Notes under the pieces: generated by a model
Databases searched by the model: none
Told to the model about the DNA's origin: nothing
What the model saw: only the letters and a program-made list of their open reading frames with translations
Assembly (NCBI GenBank): GCA_016721085.1
Contig: JADKJI010000017.1
Span: 15,087-79,086, forward strand
From: Chitinophagaceae bacterium
GTDB taxonomy: Bacteria > Bacteroidota > Bacteroidia > Chitinophagales > Chitinophagaceae
Reading direction: 5' to 3'
Length of the DNA: 64,000 bases
Part shown: piece by piece, positions 1 to 9,735 of the stretch
Layout of the letters: every line of letters starts with the position of its first letter
Position numbering within the stretch: the first letter of the stretch is position 1
Made by a program: the position numbers and the translations under genes

Positions 1-1
1 A

Positions 2-762
2 GGTGGCTCACACGACCTTACACTGGCGCAGTATAATTCTTATGTTGACCGTAAGAAAATTATTGAAGCGGTTTGTGTGGATGCTTTGATTGACTTAACT
101 CTCGACTCTCAAAATCGCAGTGAGAATTTCCTGATGGAAATGCTTACCGGTGAACCGAATTATATTAGGCACTACAATCATATAGGCTTCCAGAGTTATT
201 ATGTGCATCCACGCATGCTCGAAACAATGGATAAGCTACGGTTCGATTGTTACCGTCTCGGTAATGTGAAGGAAAGTATGGAGGAGATGGAACCAGTGAT
301 TCGCAATTGCCAGCTTTTCAGTTTTGATATCTCAGCCATAGCACATGCGTTTGCTCCGGCAGCTAATCTTTCTCCGAATGGATTTAATGGGGAAGAAGCA
401 TGCACGCTTATGCGTTATGCGGGTATGAGTCCTAATGTAAATACGATTGGCATCTACGGCTATATTCCGGAACACGATAAGGACCAGCTGACCGCCAAAC
501 AGATCAGCCATATGCTTTGGTATCTGCTTGATGGACGTAGCCGGGGTCGCAGGAAGCGGGTATTGATGAGCGTGATTCCTTCAATGAATACCATATGGCT
601 TTCGCAGAAGTACAAACTACTTTCCTCCAAAGCAAAAAAACTGGACGTTGGTGGATGCAACTGCCCGACAATAAATTCATAGCCTGCTCTTATAAGGATT
701 ACCTACTGGCAAGCAGTAATGAAATTCCGGAGAGGTGGTTGAGGGCGCAGGAGCGGGGGTGA
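2..762 (+). CDS. Formimidoylglutamase-like arginase/ureohydrolase-family protein, 5' end outside window, frameshifted
   Basis: The reading frame enters from the left edge with GGSHDLTLAQY, the conserved ureohydrolase motif whose Asp binds the Mn cluster. About 80 residues on, SFDISAI followed by a PNGFNGEEA segment matches the second metal-binding region in the form used by the Bacteroidota formimidoylglutamase branch. These enzymes hydrolyse a guanidino- or formimino-type C-N bond, often in histidine breakdown. The frame is lost near 540-560; the next frame continues through DERDSFNEYHMAF and a KTGRWWMQ segment and ends at a TGA at 760-762, so the C-terminus is recovered by one indel. The exact substrate (formiminoglutamate or agmatine) cannot be decided from this fragment. 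Confidence 0.75.
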
Positions 763-765
763 GGC

Positions 766-870
766 AAATTTGAGAATTTGGGAATTTGAGAATTTGAAAA
801 TGTGTGCCCCCGCAGCAGTGCGTGGGGTGAAAATGAGGGAATGTGAAAGTTAGGAAATATGGAAATTTGG
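766..870. repeat. Intergenic iterated-word repeat (GAATTTG type)
   Basis: The gap 763-1010 has no gene. It carries repeats of a word like gaatttg/gaaatttg (gagaatttgggaatttgag and similar) and then degenerate gaaatttggaaatg words. The same word family appears in reverse complement at 58228-58266. Function is unknown. Confidence 0.5.
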
Positions 871-1010
871 AAATGAAACAGCCGGCAAGAGTGGGGGAAG
901 GCCTGCTTCTTATAAATCCCAGCTAATCACAATAATCCCATAAATCCCAGTTAAAAACCACATTCAATAATCTCAGTTATACATCAATAGTTAAACTCCT
1001 GTTTATAAGT

Positions 1011-2405
1011 ATGCTACCTTTTTTGACTTTTGACTTTCGACTTTTGACTTATAACGTAAAACGTACCCCTTTTTACTTTTTACTTTTGACTTTTTCATTT
1101 GTATTTTTTTCCTGCTCTACTCAACAACGGATTAACGCCATAGCTACTAAATCCGTTCTCAAAGATTCCACTCTTTCAAACGCACATGTAGGTATCAGCC
1201 TGTATGATCCTTCTACTGGGAAATACCTTTATAGTCATAATAGCGATAAGTTTTTTGTACCTGCATCTAATATCAAGATTCTTTCCTGCTATCTCGGAAT
1301 GAAGTATTTGGGAGATAGCTTGCCTGGGATAAAATATGCTGTAACTGATAAAGGCGTAGTGCTGGTACCTACCGGAGATCCGAGCTTATTGCATGCTGAA
1401 TATAAACGTCAGCCAGTCATTGATTTTCTGCAAAAAGAACAACGCCCCATATTTATTGATAACAGTATTTGGAAATCGGAAGCATTGGGAAGTGGATGGA
1501 GTTGGGATGATTATAACGACTACTATATGGTAGAGCGAAGTTCCTTACCAGTATATGGAAATGTTATTCATTGGATACAAGAGCGGGAAGAGCCAGCGAA
1601 ATACGATAGCAGCCAGCCAGATGTTTCAGTAAGCATTTATTCCTCCCCTGAAGTGAATTGGAAGGTTCGTTTCAATCCAGATGATAATGCGAAGAAGTTC
1701 TATGTGCAAAGACAGAAAGATGAAAATGTTTTCACTATCACCGAAGGAAAGGAATTAAAGAAAGATCAGGAACTTCCTTTTGTAACGCATGGCATTCAGT
1801 CTGCGTTGGAATTATTAAAAGATACTATTGGGAAAGAAATAATTCCAACAGAACAAGCGCTTACCCGAAATACTAAATTGCAAACCATTTTTTCGCAACC
1901 TACCGATTCATTGTTGAAACCGATGATGCACAGAAGCGATAACTTCTATGCCGAACAGGTGCTTTTAATGGTAAGCGGCATTCGATTAGGGAAATTGGAC
2001 GATGGGAAGATAATTGACTCTGTGCTAAAGTCCGATTTCAAGGATATGCCACAATCGCCAGTTTGGGCTGATGGAAGTGGGTTAAGCAGATATAATCTTT
2101 TTACACCACAGGATTTTGTGTTTGTACTTGACAAGATGAAAACGGAATTCGGGATGGATCGTATCAAGAATCTTTTTTCTACTGGAGGTTCAGGCACTTT
2201 AGGTACTTATTACAAAAATGATAGTGCATCTATATATGCAAAGACTGGTACCCTTAGCGGTGTAGTTTGCTTGAGTGGTTTTTTATATACCGATAAAGGC
2301 AAGTTGTTGATTTTCTCATTTCTGGTAAATAATCATCATGGCAGTACGGCCGCCATTCGCCGTAAGGTTGAAGACTTTATACTAAGTATCAGACATTCCT
2401 ACTAA
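1011..2405 (+). CDS. dacB: D-alanyl-D-alanine carboxypeptidase/endopeptidase, PBP4 (DacB) type, peptidase family S13
   Basis: 464 residues. The three penicillin-binding motifs are present in order: SNIK (SxxK, in PASNIKILS), SDN (in HRSDNFYAEQ) and KTG (in AKTGTLSG). The N-terminus is a hydrophobic stretch ending in FVFFSCS, which looks like a lipobox, so the enzyme is probably a lipoprotein facing the periplasm. It should trim or cleave peptidoglycan cross-links. The first about 25 codons (FDFRLLTYNVKR region) are translated from an iterated-word DNA repeat that also occurs between genes elsewhere in this window, so the annotated start at 1011 is uncertain. A TTG at 1086 is an alternative but would leave a very short signal peptide. 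Confidence 0.88.
   Translation: MLPFLTFDFRLLTYNVKRTPFYFLLLTFSFVFFSCSTQQRINAIATKSVLKDSTLSNAHVGISLYDPSTGKYLYSHNSDKFFVPASNIKILSCYLGMKYLGDSLPGIKYAVTDKGVVLVPTGDPSLLHAEYKRQPVIDFLQKEQRPIFIDNSIWKSEALGSGWSWDDYNDYYMVERSSLPVYGNVIHWIQEREEPAKYDSSQPDVSVSIYSSPEVNWKVRFNPDDNAKKFYVQRQKDENVFTITEGKELKKDQELPFVTHGIQSALELLKDTIGKEIIPTEQALTRNTKLQTIFSQPTDSLLKPMMHRSDNFYAEQVLLMVSGIRLGKLDDGKIIDSVLKSDFKDMPQSPVWADGSGLSRYNLFTPQDFVFVLDKMKTEFGMDRIKNLFSTGGSGTLGTYYKNDSASIYAKTGTLSGVVCLSGFLYTDKGKLLIFSFLVNNHHGSTAAIRRKVEDFILSIRHSY
1018..1092. repeat. Iterated-word repeat (CTTTTGA / CTTATAACGTAAAACGT) overlapping the start of dacB
   Basis: Repeated words cttttgactttcgactttt run into cttataacgtaaaacgt (1048-1064). The latter 17-mer is found exactly, reverse complemented, at 18931-18947 in another intergenic gap. 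Here the element lies inside the predicted signal-peptide coding region. Confidence 0.55.
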
Positions 2406-2572
2406 TTAAAAATTTTCCTTTAACTGCACCCCAACGCTTTTTGGGTGGCTCGCCGTATACAATACCAAAGCAACCTGCCGCCTGGCAACATGCACTCTGA
2501 AACCAACATGTAACAGGCCGTACCCGATATCCTGGTTGCGACTATTGTCATTAACCAAAAAACCTATGCAGC

Positions 2573-4965
2573 ATGAAAAAGCTATTACTCTTTCTATGGA
2601 GTATGTGCGGTATTTTCTTAATTGCCAACGCACAAAACTCGCCCTGTAATGCCTCATTTACTTATCAAATAGACGGATCAATTGTACGCTTCTACCCTGC
2701 AGCTACAACCGTAAATCATCCCCAAAAACACTTTTGGCTTTTTGGCGATGGTACACTGTCTGATATGCCGAATCCAGTGCATTCCTATAGCGGTCCTGGC
2801 ACTTATCTGGTGAAACATTATAAAGGATTCATTGGAGAATTGTTCTGATTCCTCTTCCGCTACAATCATAATAACTACTCCAACTTGTTCTATTGATCCA
2901 AAATTTGAATGGAAGCGCGATTCTCTTAATTGTAAGAAGATATGGTTCATTAACCAGTCAACACCTATTAGTCCGAATGTTAGGTTTACCTGGAAATTCG
3001 GTGATGGAACTTCTTCAAATGATATAAACCCATCTCATACTTATTCTCAGACTGGCAACTATAATGTTTGCCTTATTATTGATGGCGGAAATAATTGCGT
3101 GAAGGAGATTTGTAAAACAGTGACTATCGCCTGCGATAGCATTCCTTGTTCTCTCCAGATCGATTTTGAATCTAAAAAGGATTCAGTATTTCCCAATAAG
3201 ATATATTTCTTCAGTAAGGTGCTTACCCCTCTTACCGTTGTCCCTACTTATAAATGGTCTTTTGGAGATGGAAGCTATTCAACGGATGCCAATCCTGTTC
3301 ATGCGTATAACCAACCAGGTACATATAATGTATGTCTCAGAGTGGCTATCAGCAATACTTGTGTACAGGAATTATGTAAATCAGTGGTTGTAATACCCGT
3401 TGGTGATACCTGTCGCCTTGAAGTGAATTGGAGGATTGAAAGAGATTCTATTTCTCCTAATAAAATCAGATTCATAAATGAAACGATTGTTCCTTCAAGT
3501 GGTGCTGTGTACCAATGGACGTTTGGAGATGGAACAACTTCCTCAGAAAGAAACCCTGTTCATATATACAATCAGCCTGGTGAGTATAAGGTTTGCTTGT
3601 TAGTGAAACTGAATAACACATGTATCAAGGAGTCTTGTAAGCCAATAAGGGTGGAAGCTGCTTGTAGACTTGAAGCGAAATATGAATTCAGGGTTGACTC
3701 TACTCAAAAGCTGAAAGTCTATTTCATAAACAAAACAGTCAGTAACCAAACTGCCGTTTATTACAAGTGGAAATTTGGAGATGGCTCAAATTCAACCGAT
3801 GCCAATCCTGTTCACGTTTATCAACAGCCTGGTATTTATGAAGTGTGTTTAGTTGCCGAAACAACGAATGGTTGCAGAAGTGAGTACTGTGCTAAAGTGG
3901 AACTTCGCACTGAAAACTGTTCTATTCAAGCCAAATTTGTTTGGAAGAAAGATTCGATTAACCCAAGTAAAATCTGGTTTACCAATCTTTCACAACCTGT
4001 TGGAGCAATTTGGAGAACATACTGGTCATATGGTGATGGTACGCAATCGCAAGACTTCAACAGTAAGCATGAATATGCACAAGCCGGTAAATACCAGGTT
4101 TGCTTGAAAGTGGTGAGTCTGAATGAGTGCGTGTCATACTACTGTGATTCAGTAATTGTAAGATTGAATGATACTTGCATTAACAGATCCGGTTTTAAAT
4201 GGGAAGTGGCTTCAATAATCCTCTGAATTAAAATTCAAGCCAGAATTCCTGAACAGCAACTGGAAATACTATTGGAAGTTTGGTGATGGAACTATATCTG
4301 ACAACAGTACACCGGGTCATAAATTTGAAAAGGCAGGAATCTATACAGTTTGTTTGACTGTAGTTCAGAACACTGGCTGCCAGACAACTACTTGCAGGCA
4401 AGTGGTTGTAGGAACCTCCTGTGATGCTGCAACGGTGAAATTTGAGTATGTGCGTGATTTGAACCGCCCCAATAAGATCAGTTTTATAGCAATAAGTAAC
4501 CAATCGATAGTTAAACAGAAATGGATCATAAAGCGGGATAGTACCGTTAATGGGTTCCCTTATACGGTAGTGCTTACCTCTAATAACCCTACTTTCATCT
4601 TCCCATTCACTGGCAGCTATACGGTTTGTCTGGAAGCAACCACTCTAAATGGCTGTGTTAAACAGTATTGTGAGCGGATTGTGATTGAAAAGGTGGTTAT
4701 GGCTCCCGGTTTGGTGAATCCAATAACCGTTTCACCCAACCCTGCACGCAGTGTGGCTCGTATACAGTTAAAACTGGAAAACCCTACGGCAGTGAGCGTT
4801 ACGGTCCTGGATGGCGCAGGATCAGTGAAATGGATACAGTTGGTTAACGGCGTTTCAGGCAATAATACCATTGCCCTGCCCGTTGAGCAACTGAGCCAGG
4901 GACAATATCTTGTGAAGCTGGTTTTTGCCAACCAGATTCGCTGGACGAGGTTCCAGAAAATGTAA
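2573..4965 (+). CDS. Secreted PKD-repeat surface protein with T9SS type A sorting domain, two frameshifts
   Basis: It starts with a classical signal peptide (MKKLLLFLW..., cleavage after IANA). Seven PKD-like repeats follow plus one degenerate copy; each contains a WxFGDGT-type core, then NPxHxY, PGxYxVCL and a pair of cysteines (CxxxxCK) that could form a disulfide. The C-terminus (ITVSPNPARSVARIQL ... GQYLVKLVF) is a type A T9SS sorting domain, so the protein should be secreted and attached to the cell surface. Frames break near 2825 and 4220; both sides match the same repeat pattern, so this is one gene. The stretch 2406-2572 upstream shows nothing recognisable. The role is probably adhesion; the ligand is unknown. 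Confidence 0.85.
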
Positions 4966-4976
4966 ATGGTAGCTTA

Positions 4977-5519
4977 TTGACGCCCACACCTGCCGATATT
5001 GAACTAATTACCGGTTGTATCAATAACAGCCGTAAGGCCCAGGAACAGTTGTATCAACGGTTCTATGGGCCTATGGCTTCTTTATGCCTTCGCTACACAA
5101 GAAATGAAGAAGATGCTATCGAAGTAATGCATAACGGCTTTTTGAAAGTATATAAGAAGATTCATACGTATGATTCCAGCAAGGCATCACTCTATACCTG
5201 GATCAGGAAGATCATGGTAAATGGTGCTATCGATTTCATTCGTCAGAGAAGTAAGTTTTCGATTGTAGACTTGGAAAAAGCGAATGAACCTGGTATTGAT
5301 GAAGAAGCTGTACAGCGATTATCATCACAGGAACTGTTGAAATTGGTACAGAAATTATCTCCTGCTACACAAATGGTTTTTAACCTGTATGTGATAGAAG
5401 GATATAACCATAGGGAAATAGGAGAGCTCGTAGGGATTAGCGAAGGCACCAGCAAGTGGCACCTGAGTGAAGCCCGCAGACAACTCCAAACTTTATTACA
5501 AACACTGCAAGTGAAGTGA
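4977..5519 (+). CDS. ECF-type RNA polymerase sigma factor (sigma-70 family)
   Basis: 180 residues. The sigma-2 region (RYTRNEEDAIEVMHNGFLKV, then YTWIRKIMVNGAIDFIR) and the sigma-4 helix-turn-helix (YNHREIGELVGISEGTSKWH) are both present at the usual spacing. The start is a TTG at 4977, as the nearby ATG at 4966 runs into a stop after four codons. It lies 11 bases after the PKD surface protein and one base before the membrane protein at 5521, so the three are probably co-transcribed. Family knowledge: ECF factors are usually controlled by a membrane-anchored partner, and the next gene has the right topology for that role although it lacks a recognisable anti-sigma motif. Confidence 0.9.
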   Translation: MTPTPADIELITGCINNSRKAQEQLYQRFYGPMASLCLRYTRNEEDAIEVMHNGFLKVYKKIHTYDSSKASLYTWIRKIMVNGAIDFIRQRSKFSIVDLEKANEPGIDEEAVQRLSSQELLKLVQKLSPATQMVFNLYVIEGYNHREIGELVGISEGTSKWHLSEARRQLQTLLQTLQVK

Positions 5520-5520
5520 G

Positions 5521-7314
5521 ATGAACGAGAAAAATTCATACGAAAAACACCTGGCGGAGAGGTTCGAGCAACTGCCTCCTCCCGGTAGCGCCAGTGAACA
5601 CTGGCCTCAAATGAAGGCATTGCTCGATAAGGACCTTCCCGAAGGCGGAGGCAAGGGTCCTGGTGGCTTTGGCCGCTGGTGGCTGTATGCCCTCGTAGGA
5701 GGAATTATTGTAACAGCCACTTTGTGGTTTAGCAATATCGGTTCAACGTCAGATAGTGAAAATGCACCGGTAGTTAGTTCTGTAAATACTACTGCAGAAG
5801 AAAAAGAAAAACAAGTTGCTATTATTGAATCAAATAAAAATACAAACGCTGAAACCGTAAAAAATAATAACGCCACAGGAAATAGTCAGCAAACAACATC
5901 AGCTTCAGATGATGCAACTTCTGCATCAACTATTGTAAATGATAATAGCACTGCTACAAATTTAAAAACAAAGGAGACAAAGAGCGAGAATGTTGTATCA
6001 ACAGTATCACCTGAACCTCAAAAAAATGCCAGCTTGGGTAAGCCTGGTAATTCCGTTGCAACAACAGAAACTAATAAAGGCAAAAACACTTTATCGAGTG
6101 TAACAACATCAAAAGAAAACAAATCGAATATTGACAAAAAATCGACACTTAATTTAGTAGCATCAAATAGTGAAAAGAAAAGAACAGTTTCAGTAAAAGA
6201 CAAGAAGAAAAAAGAACTTGTCGTAAGTGCTGTGGTAGCCGCTGGAACTGTTCAGAATAACAACAAGGTTGTTAATCAGAGAAACGGGAAGAATGACAAG
6301 AATAAGAAGAATATTCAACTGGATTTGTTTTCAAATGATGGTTCAGGAAATGCAAATTCAATATTTTCTTTAGCAAGTTTGCCCGATAATGGTTCAGAAA
6401 AAGCGAAACCTACAAAAGTTCGTATTCCAGTTGTATCATTTCATCAGCAACTTGTCGGTCCCGAAACAGCTATCCCTGATTCCATAAATGCCGACTATGC
6501 ATTTATGGTAAACCCAAAGCCTTTGCAGTTACCGGCGCCCTCACGATTCAAGACAGAAACCGCACGCACACGTGCCTTAAAAAACAGGATCGTAGGATCG
6601 GGTGATGATAAACAATTTGTAATAGGACTTTCTTTGCCATTAGCTTTTCCAATTGGATCACAAGAAAACCTGGCTTTTAATATAAATGCAAAGTCGAATA
6701 AGCTTTCAGACTTTTTGCCAGTTCCTCATTTCCAGTATCACTTGAGCGATAAGGCTTATCTGCAGACTGAGTTGCAATTTATAGCCCCTCAATACATTCA
6801 ATCTGTATTGTTATTCCAGACTAAGAAAGAAGTGGTTTCTGCTACAAACTATAGATTTATGACCAGTTCAATCTATGCCAGGAAATTGTATTACTTCAAC
6901 CTGCCTGTTGTAGCTTATTATAGCCCTTTCAAGAATTTTTATCTGGGGACAGGACTTCAGTATTCAAAACTCTTAAGTGGTATTGCATTATATGAAGACA
7001 AAGTGGCGACATCAATGCAGCCTGGAGCAAATGATAGTCTCTTTAGATCAACATTTAAGAAATTCAGAAACGACAGCGTTTCAAATAAGCTGGCAGGTCA
7101 TGATTTCAGATTCATATTTGATGCGAATTATTACTGGCACCGATTTACTGTTGGAATGAGGTATACACAAGGATTATCCAATTTCGTTAGTATTCAGCTT
7201 ACTAATAATACCCCTCTTTATACCGACAGAAACAAATCTTTGCAGTTTTATTTGCGATATAATTTATGGGAAGACATGCGAAAGAAAAAGCCTGCCTTAA
7301 TGGCCTGGCGTTGA
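5521..7314 (+). CDS. Single-pass membrane protein with low-complexity linker and C-terminal outer-membrane-barrel-like domain; possible anti-sigma partner
   Basis: 597 residues. Residues 1-50 are hydrophilic (cytoplasmic), followed by one transmembrane helix at about 53-71 (WWLYALVGGIIVTATLWF). Residues 75-270 are a Ser/Thr/Asn/Lys-rich, low-complexity linker. From about 365 the protein becomes strand-rich with alternating hydrophobic/aromatic patterns (FVIGLSLPLAFPIG, YYFNLPVVAYYSPF, YLGTGLQYSKLLSG, FTVGMRYTQGLSNF) like Bacteroidota outer-membrane beta-barrel domains. It starts one base after the ECF sigma gene, which suggests translational coupling and a regulatory partnership. This fusion is frequent beside Bacteroidota ECF factors, but its biochemical role is not established. 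Direct anti-sigma function is inference. Confidence 0.75.
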   Translation: MNEKNSYEKHLAERFEQLPPPGSASEHWPQMKALLDKDLPEGGGKGPGGFGRWWLYALVGGIIVTATLWFSNIGSTSDSENAPVVSSVNTTAEEKEKQVAIIESNKNTNAETVKNNNATGNSQQTTSASDDATSASTIVNDNSTATNLKTKETKSENVVSTVSPEPQKNASLGKPGNSVATTETNKGKNTLSSVTTSKENKSNIDKKSTLNLVASNSEKKRTVSVKDKKKKELVVSAVVAAGTVQNNNKVVNQRNGKNDKNKKNIQLDLFSNDGSGNANSIFSLASLPDNGSEKAKPTKVRIPVVSFHQQLVGPETAIPDSINADYAFMVNPKPLQLPAPSRFKTETARTRALKNRIVGSGDDKQFVIGLSLPLAFPIGSQENLAFNINAKSNKLSDFLPVPHFQYHLSDKAYLQTELQFIAPQYIQSVLLFQTKKEVVSATNYRFMTSSIYARKLYYFNLPVVAYYSPFKNFYLGTGLQYSKLLSGIALYEDKVATSMQPGANDSLFRSTFKKFRNDSVSNKLAGHDFRFIFDANYYWHRFTVGMRYTQGLSNFVSIQLTNNTPLYTDRNKSLQFYLRYNLWEDMRKKKPALMAWR

Positions 7315-7315
7315 G

Positions 7316-7323
7316 TACCTTTG
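7316..7323 (+). promoter_or_regulatory. Candidate Bacteroidota -7 box TACCTTTG
   Basis: Matches the TAnnTTTG box. A start site about 7 bases downstream would give an almost leaderless mRNA for the ATG at 7338. No clear -33 TTTG at 19-21 bases upstream, so support is moderate. Confidence 0.35.
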
Positions 7324-7337
7324 TAAAAAGCTTCCAT

Positions 7338-7746
7338 ATGAAACAGCTAGCCTTATTAGTATTTTGTGGCCTGCTGGCCATGAATACTTTTTCTCAACAA
7401 CGAGTTCCTGTAACAAAGTCGAATATCCAGCAACTTCAGAAGCTCAAAATAGTTGCCGTAGCAAAAAACAGTGAACTGGATGTGGTATCAAGAATGAATG
7501 ATATGGAATCCCATATGACCAATCTTCAGGAACGACAATTACAATTACAAAAAAGAACTCGAGGCTTTACAAAAACAGCAGGGAGAATTAAAGGACAAGC
7601 TGGATTCAATGACTGAAATGTCTGAAACAACGGCAATGCGATTACAGATGATGATGGATCGTCGTTCAAAATTCATGGAGACATTGAGTAATATGCTGAA
7701 GAAGATGGCGGCAACTTCGGATTCAATAAAACAGAACCTAAAGTGA
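7338..7746 (+). CDS. Exported coiled-coil protein of unknown function, one frameshift
   Basis: The start ATG at 7338 opens a signal peptide (MKQLALLVFCGLLAMNTFSQ). The mature part is short and highly helical with a heptad pattern (MNDMESHMTNLQERQLQLQK). The frame is lost in an A-run near 7550; the following frame continues the same coiled coil (KELEALQKQQGELKDKLDSM ... MRLQMMMDRR) and stops at 7744-7746. Together this gives about 135 residues. It follows the sigma factor and barrel protein closely and may belong to the same unit. It is convergent with mutL, whose stop lies two bases further. No family is recognised. Confidence 0.65.
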
Positions 7747-7747
7747 A

Positions 7748-9601
7748 TTAGCGGGTGAACAATTTCTCCAGATAATCTTTCTTGAACTCGATATAGGTAG
7801 GACTGCCGTTCGCGGTCATATTTGGCTGTGAGCATTGAAACAGTTCTTCAACGAGTGACTGCATTTCTTTCTGTCCTAATGAAGTGCCTGCTTTAACTGA
7901 TTGTTGTAAAGCGAGGGAGCGGGTAATTTTTTCTCTTCTGGAGAATTTCAGTTCACTACTGAAATGCTTGTATTGTTCCAGCAAATTTTCAATAGTTTGT
8001 TTTTCATATCCAGGAGCCAGATCAGCTGGAGTTCCTTGAATTACAAATGAACCCTGCCCAAATGGTTCTACCAGATAACCAAGATCGTTAAGGTCAAGTC
8101 TTAATTCTTCCAACAATACTGCATCTGCTGTAGAAAGTGTAAGCGTTACAGGGAAAAGACTTTGTTGTGCAGCAATCTTCTTCCCTTGTGATGATGCGGT
8201 AAATCGTTCGTACAGAATTCTTTCATGAGCCAGTTGTTGGTTCACTAAAACAAAACCTCTGTTTGTAGGAACAACTATATAACTGTTGTGTAATTGTGTG
8301 AATGTGGCATCGGTATCTACCATTAAATCCATTCTTTGCTGAATAGGCAAATCATAAGAACTGCCACTCGTAGCTTCTTCTCTTTTTAATCTGTCTATCA
8401 GTGATTCAAATGGTTGTCCAGTAGTTCCTGATCCCAAGCCACTTGATTCTCTTCCCCCTGATGATACGGTATGTGCCTGGTGTCTTTGCGTGAAATTCCT
8501 GAAGATGTCTGACGATTGGGCTGCGGCTTGTTTGTCTTCAGTAAATGGCTTTGTTACGGCATCCAACTGCTGAATGGTTGGATCCAAATCAAATTCCAAT
8601 GTTGGTGTTACACTGAATTGAGCCAATGCATGTTTTACTGCAGATTGTACAAAGGCATAAACAATTTTCTCATCTTCAAATTTGATCTCCTGTTTGGTCG
8701 GATGTACATTGATATCTAATTGAGCAGGATCAAGGTCAATGAAAAGAACATATAGTGGGAAGCTGTCACTTGCAATCAAATCCTGATAGGCATTCATCAA
8801 AGCATGATGCAGGTAGGGACTTTTTATAAAACGGTTGTTTACAAAGAAGTATTGATCGCCTCTTGTTTTCTTAGCGGTCTCAGGCTTTCCGACAAAACCA
8901 TAGATGTTGAGGTAGTCGGTCTTTTCCTGAACAGTAACCAATCGGGCATTGTATTGAGATCCTAATATTTGTACGATCCTTTGTTTAAGAGTTCCTTTTT
9001 CCAGATGAAATACCTGCTGGCCATTACTGGTTAATGTAAACAGTATTTCAGGAAACGCCATTGAGACTCTTATGAACTCATCAACGATATGACGCATTTC
9101 AGCGGCATTGCTTTTCAGGAAATTCCTGCGGGCAGGAATATTGAAGAAAAGGTTCTTCATAGCAATGCTGGTACCTCTTACAGTAGCTATCGGTTCCTGC
9201 TTTAATACCTGGCTGTTTTCGATTTCTATATACACCCCCATTTCAGCTTCTGCTGTTTTGGTCTTCAGTTCCACCTGGGCTACAGCGGCAATAGAAGCCA
9301 ATGCTTCCCCCCTGAATCCCATTGTTTTGATTCTGAAAAGGTCTTCTATGTTTGAGATCTTGGAAGTGGCATGTCTTTCAAAACACATCCTGGCATCTGT
9401 ATCACTCATTCCCTTACCATTATCAATTACCTGGATAAGTGATTTGCCGGCATCATTTATAAGTAACTTAATTTCAGTAGCTCCCGCATCCACAGCATTT
9501 TCCAATAGTTCCTTCACAGCACTTGCAGGGCGCTGTATCACTTCACCAGCTGCTATCTGGTTGGCGATATTATCGGGTAATAATTGAATGCTGTCGGCCA
9601 A
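7748..9601 (-). CDS. mutL: DNA mismatch repair protein MutL
   Basis: The GHKL ATPase motifs are intact: ELLENAVDAGAT (catalytic Glu and Asn), DNGKGM and GFRGEALASIAAV. MutL couples mismatch recognition by MutS to strand removal. The open frame extends to 9727, but the conserved N-terminus begins at ADSIQLLPDNIANQ, right after a TTG at 9601-9599, and a TAAATTTG promoter-like box sits at 9697-9704 inside the longer frame; I therefore prefer the TTG start (617 residues). The C-terminal site reads NQQLAHERILYE where endonuclease-type MutL has DQHA-x2-E-x4-E, so the Asp and His positions are changed while both Glu remain. It is divergent from the GH3 gene. Confidence 0.93.
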   Translation of the reverse strand: MADSIQLLPDNIANQIAAGEVIQRPASAVKELLENAVDAGATEIKLLINDAGKSLIQVIDNGKGMSDTDARMCFERHATSKISNIEDLFRIKTMGFRGEALASIAAVAQVELKTKTAEAEMGVYIEIENSQVLKQEPIATVRGTSIAMKNLFFNIPARRNFLKSNAAEMRHIVDEFIRVSMAFPEILFTLTSNGQQVFHLEKGTLKQRIVQILGSQYNARLVTVQEKTDYLNIYGFVGKPETAKKTRGDQYFFVNNRFIKSPYLHHALMNAYQDLIASDSFPLYVLFIDLDPAQLDINVHPTKQEIKFEDEKIVYAFVQSAVKHALAQFSVTPTLEFDLDPTIQQLDAVTKPFTEDKQAAAQSSDIFRNFTQRHQAHTVSSGGRESSGLGSGTTGQPFESLIDRLKREEATSGSSYDLPIQQRMDLMVDTDATFTQLHNSYIVVPTNRGFVLVNQQLAHERILYERFTASSQGKKIAAQQSLFPVTLTLSTADAVLLEELRLDLNDLGYLVEPFGQGSFVIQGTPADLAPGYEKQTIENLLEQYKHFSSELKFSRREKITRSLALQQSVKAGTSLGQKEMQSLVEELFQCSQPNMTANGSPTYIEFKKDYLEKLFTR

Positions 9602-9696
9602 TTTATCGTAATTTGAAGTCCTGAATTTTTGTCCGGATGCTTGATATACAAGCCCTGAGAGGCTTTTGTATGGATTTTCCCAAAACAGCCGGGCGG

Positions 9697-9704
9697 CAAA
9701 TTTA
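9697..9704 (-). promoter_or_regulatory. Candidate -7 box TAAATTTG for mutL
   Basis: Exact TAnnTTTG match on the minus strand, about 95 bases upstream of the preferred mutL start. A -33 TTTG is not evident. Confidence 0.4.
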
Positions 9705-9735
9705 CATTGAATAATCGTAAGCCCCATTTGATTGT

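Noticed and set aside
2406..2657. Minus-strand open frame over the start of the PKD protein
   Set aside because: It overlaps the signal peptide of a well-supported gene and has no protein-like features.
9602..9727. Upstream extension of mutL
   Set aside because: The residues before ADSIQLLPD are not MutL-like, and a promoter-type box lies within them.
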